Of a DNA stretch of 9,118 nucleotides, positions 7,459 through 9,118 are shown one piece after another. The notes under the pieces were generated by a model that saw only the letters and a list, made by a program, of their open reading frames with translations, did no database searches and was not told where the DNA came from. The stretch's first letter is position 1. Each line of letters starts with the position of its first letter. This DNA comes from Mariprofundaceae bacterium (GTDB lineage: Bacteria; Pseudomonadota; Zetaproteobacteria; Mariprofundales; Mariprofundaceae), in assembly GCA_030950975.1 (NCBI GenBank), contig JAUZQL010000231.1, positions 1 to 9,118 of the forward strand, given 5' to 3'. A program made the translations under genes and the position numbers.

Positions 7459-8499
7459 ATGAAAAAAGTACTTGTTGTTTGCTTGAGTATGCTGCTGTGG
7501 AACGCTACGGCATGGGCAGAGCCATTGTTGTCTGCACCCAAAATGCGTATGACGGATGCAGTGATTCAATCCGATTTGAATGTTTACCATACGCTACAAA
7601 AACGCATGGAATTGATTGAACCCAGTGATTTAATCCATGGTCATTACCACCTCGCAAAAACGCGAGCCTTGATCAAAATGTCATGGGATGAATACCATGA
7701 AAATGAAAGCACAGCTTTGGTTGAAGCCGCATTGCAAGACGCTAAAAAAATGATTGTGTTGATGGAAGCAAAGACCCAAGACATCAGTCTTGATACCGAT
7801 ATGCTACCCGATACTCAAAAAGTACGTCCAAAACTTTGGAAAATAGCGCAAGAAATGAAAAAAAGTAATAAGTTTCATTGCGTGGAAACACCCATTGCTG
7901 AATTAGAAGTTGAATTGATGTGGGCAGGTCATCAAGTCAAAGAAATGGGCATGATTCATGCGCGTAATGAACTCGATGATGCCGAAACCTTAGCAAAACG
8001 GGCTCAAATTCTTTTTGATGCCTGTGATTCTAAGCCACTAGAACCTACATGTATTCCTGCATCACGTTTGTGTGAGCAGCCAGCGCCTGTACTTTTTCCT
8101 AAACCTGTGGTGCAACGACCTAACCATAAGACCATTGTTTATTTTGATTTAAATAAAGGCAACCTTAATGCTAAAGGTCCTGGTACATTGGATGCAGCTT
8201 TGAAATTTATTCAACAATACCCTGATGCTTATCGGATTCGTATTGAGGCACACACCGACCGTTTGGCGAGTACAGCACACAATGAAATATTATCGAAAGC
8301 ACGTGCGGAACATGTGCGTGATTATTTGATTCAACATGGTGTTGCAAAGGATTTGTTTGAATTAGCGTGGTTTGGCGAGACTCAGCCTGATGTTTTTTGT
8401 TCGGATAAAGATTATCCAACGCATGCAAAACTGGCCAAATGTTTGCAGCCTAATCGACGTGCGGAAGTGTTGATTTATACACCTAAATCAAAGGAATAA
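7459..8499 (+). CDS. OmpA-family peptidoglycan-associated outer-membrane protein
   Basis: 346 aa from the ATG. Residues 1-20 are a signal peptide (NATAWA|EP) with no lipobox at the cleavage site, although C8 lies in the hydrophobic core. Residues about 28-190 are predicted helical and charged, not an eight-stranded barrel, so this is not classical OmpA. A Pro-rich linker spans about 206-224. Residues 224-346 form an OmpA C-terminal domain: VYFDLNKG, then HTD (D267) and NEILSKARAEHV (275-286), which fits the N-x2-LS-x2-RA-x2-V signature. D267 and R282 correspond to the diaminopimelate-binding pair. C314 and C328 with QPNRRAEV match the disulfide loop near the end of E. coli OmpA. Four further mature cysteines (141, 189, 198, 205) lie in the helical part and linker. 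It is likely co-transcribed with the barrel gene 73 nt upstream and probably anchors it to the cell wall (inference). Confidence 0.9.
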   Translation: MKKVLVVCLSMLLWNATAWAEPLLSAPKMRMTDAVIQSDLNVYHTLQKRMELIEPSDLIHGHYHLAKTRALIKMSWDEYHENESTALVEAALQDAKKMIVLMEAKTQDISLDTDMLPDTQKVRPKLWKIAQEMKKSNKFHCVETPIAELEVELMWAGHQVKEMGMIHARNELDDAETLAKRAQILFDACDSKPLEPTCIPASRLCEQPAPVLFPKPVVQRPNHKTIVYFDLNKGNLNAKGPGTLDAALKFIQQYPDAYRIRIEAHTDRLASTAHNEILSKARAEHVRDYLIQHGVAKDLFELAWFGETQPDVFCSDKDYPTHAKLAKCLQPNRRAEVLIYTPKSKE

Positions 8500-8540
8500 T
8501 CATTCGCATGATTGATGTTATGTACATGTCTCGAAGGTCT

Positions 8541-8570
8541 AGATTCTAGACATAAGCACTTGGGAATGAT
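8541..8570 (+). repeat. Palindromic intergenic repeat, degenerate copy D
   Basis: AGATTCTAGA, then CATAAGCAC, then TTGGGAATGAT align with copy C along the whole unit. The stem is decayed: outer ATTC/GAAT pairs hold, but the inner part has one mismatch and two G-U pairs. A different local palindrome, GTCTAG-ATT-CTAGAC (8537-8551), overlaps its left arm. Its right half is the first unit of the tandem array that follows. Confidence 0.6.
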
Positions 8571-8627
8571 GGTTAGATAGCATAAAGGAATGACGATTTG
8601 GTAGCATTAAGGAGTGACAAGCAAGTT
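8556..8627 (+). repeat. Three tandem 24-nt half-units of the palindromic repeat
   Basis: Units begin at 8556, 8580 and 8604, each starting GCA and carrying GGAATGA or GGAGTGA at the same offset. Adjacent units agree at 16 of 24 positions, with the first 17 bases most alike between units two and three. Each resembles the right half of copy C with its downstream tail (middle unit GCATAAAGGAATGACG). The last unit abuts the ATG at 8628 and contains the only AAGGAG (8609-8614) available to that gene. Confidence 0.6.
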
Positions 8628-9118
8628 ATGCTTATATATTTATATAAAAGAGTTATTACTGGCATATGTTTATGCTTTGTTTTGTTGTTTGCTAGCCAAG
8701 TTTTTGCAGCACCTATTTTGGCACCCACATCATCTTGGACTCCTGCACAAACTGGGCGTACATGGATGGATATTGGTGGTGTTTGGAATGGTACAGCAGA
8801 GGTAAGTGCGACCACAGGCGATCATGTTACATTTGTGTTAAACAACACACAGTTTCCTGGCATCAATCAAAATGCTTATGATATTAAGCCCAGTGTTTTA
8901 TTGCCGACAGCGGCTTTTGTTTATGTTCCCAATACAGCTTCCATCACAACAACGGGTGCGGGCTGTACAACGCCTGCACCTACAGTAACCGCAACACAAG
9001 CTCCAGGTTCTCCAGTGATTGATTTTATCTTATCGCCTGTGGGTTATGATTTATATGCACAGTGCAAAATGACACTGAAATATGATATCAAAGTAAATAA
9101 CACAGGTATTTCTGGTAC
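8628..9118 (+). CDS. Exported surface protein, N-terminal part (3' end outside window)
   Basis: The ATG at 8628 opens a frame that has no stop through the right edge (163 complete codons visible). Residues 1-27 form a clear signal peptide: basic start, hydrophobic core ICLCFVLLFA, and SQVFA|AP cleavage. The mature part is rich in Thr, Ala, Pro and Val with beta-type patterning (GDHVTFVLNN, CKMTLKYDIKVNN) and has two cysteines, in GAGCTTP and YAQCKM, about 35 residues apart, a style close to the first gene in the window. The AAGGAG at 8609-8614 is 13 nt from the ATG, longer than usual, so translation may be weak or another start may be used; a TTG at 8598 is in frame but would precede the site. 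Probably another DUF11/Ig-like surface protein of the same locus; the family cannot be fixed from the fragment. Confidence 0.75.
   Translation, partial: MLIYLYKRVITGICLCFVLLFASQVFAAPILAPTSSWTPAQTGRTWMDIGGVWNGTAEVSATTGDHVTFVLNNTQFPGINQNAYDIKPSVLLPTAAFVYVPNTASITTTGAGCTTPAPTVTATQAPGSPVIDFILSPVGYDLYAQCKMTLKYDIKVNNTGISG

Noticed and set aside
7243..7590. 115-codon minus-strand open frame across the barrel/OmpA junction
   Set aside because: It is antisense to two well-supported genes and the repeat between them, with no ribosome-binding site or recognisable domain.
8512..8540. TTGATG as a -35 element for the last gene
   Set aside because: No acceptable -10 hexamer lies at 16-18 nt spacing, so no promoter is called in this spacer.
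8556..8627. CRISPR-like array
   Set aside because: The 24-nt units are directly adjacent with no distinct spacers, derive from the palindromic repeat, and have no cas genes nearby.
8614..8805. 63-codon + strand open frame overlapping the last gene
   Set aside because: It is in a different frame from the signal-peptide-bearing gene at 8628, starts with GTG inside a repeat unit, and lacks a convincing protein pattern.

Overview
The window looks like a chromosomal cell-envelope locus from a Gram-negative gammaproteobacterium with moderately low GC. Codon use favours TTG, GGT, CAA and GAA, and the style of the secreted DUF11-type proteins suggests Moraxellaceae, possibly Acinetobacter. That placement is an inference from style only. 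It contains no rRNA, tRNA, CRISPR array, transposase or phage gene.

Layout, all on the + strand: (1) 1-1245, the 3' part of a large secreted or surface protein made of DUF11/CARDB-like beta-sandwich modules, cut by the left edge; (2) 1246-1490, a 245-nt intergenic region with a strong GC hairpin, a 10-bp inverted repeat overlapping a perfect TATAAT, and two oppositely oriented copies of a small palindromic repeat; (3) 1491-7385, one very large gene (1964 aa) read from a TTG start, encoding a signal peptide, Ig/DUF11-like and carboxypeptidase-regulatory-like modules, and a Cys-free region of about 800 residues that looks like an outer-membrane beta-barrel; (4) 7386-7458, a short spacer with a third copy of the repeat; (5) 7459-8499, an exported OmpA-family protein with a helical N-terminal part and a peptidoglycan-binding C-terminal domain; (6) 8500-8627, a spacer with a degenerate repeat copy running into a 24-nt-period tandem array; (7) 8628 to the right edge, the 5' part of another exported Thr/Ala/Pro-rich beta-type protein.

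Working model (inference): the barrel protein sits in the outer membrane and displays its Ig/DUF11 modules, or handles those of its neighbours. The OmpA-like protein ties the assembly to peptidoglycan. The flanking secreted proteins are related surface components or clients. The barrel and OmpA genes are 73 nt apart and are probably one transcription unit. The least expected non-coding signal is the repeat family: its stems co-vary while the loop and 3' flank are conserved, and at least one copy sits in each of the three intergenic gaps.
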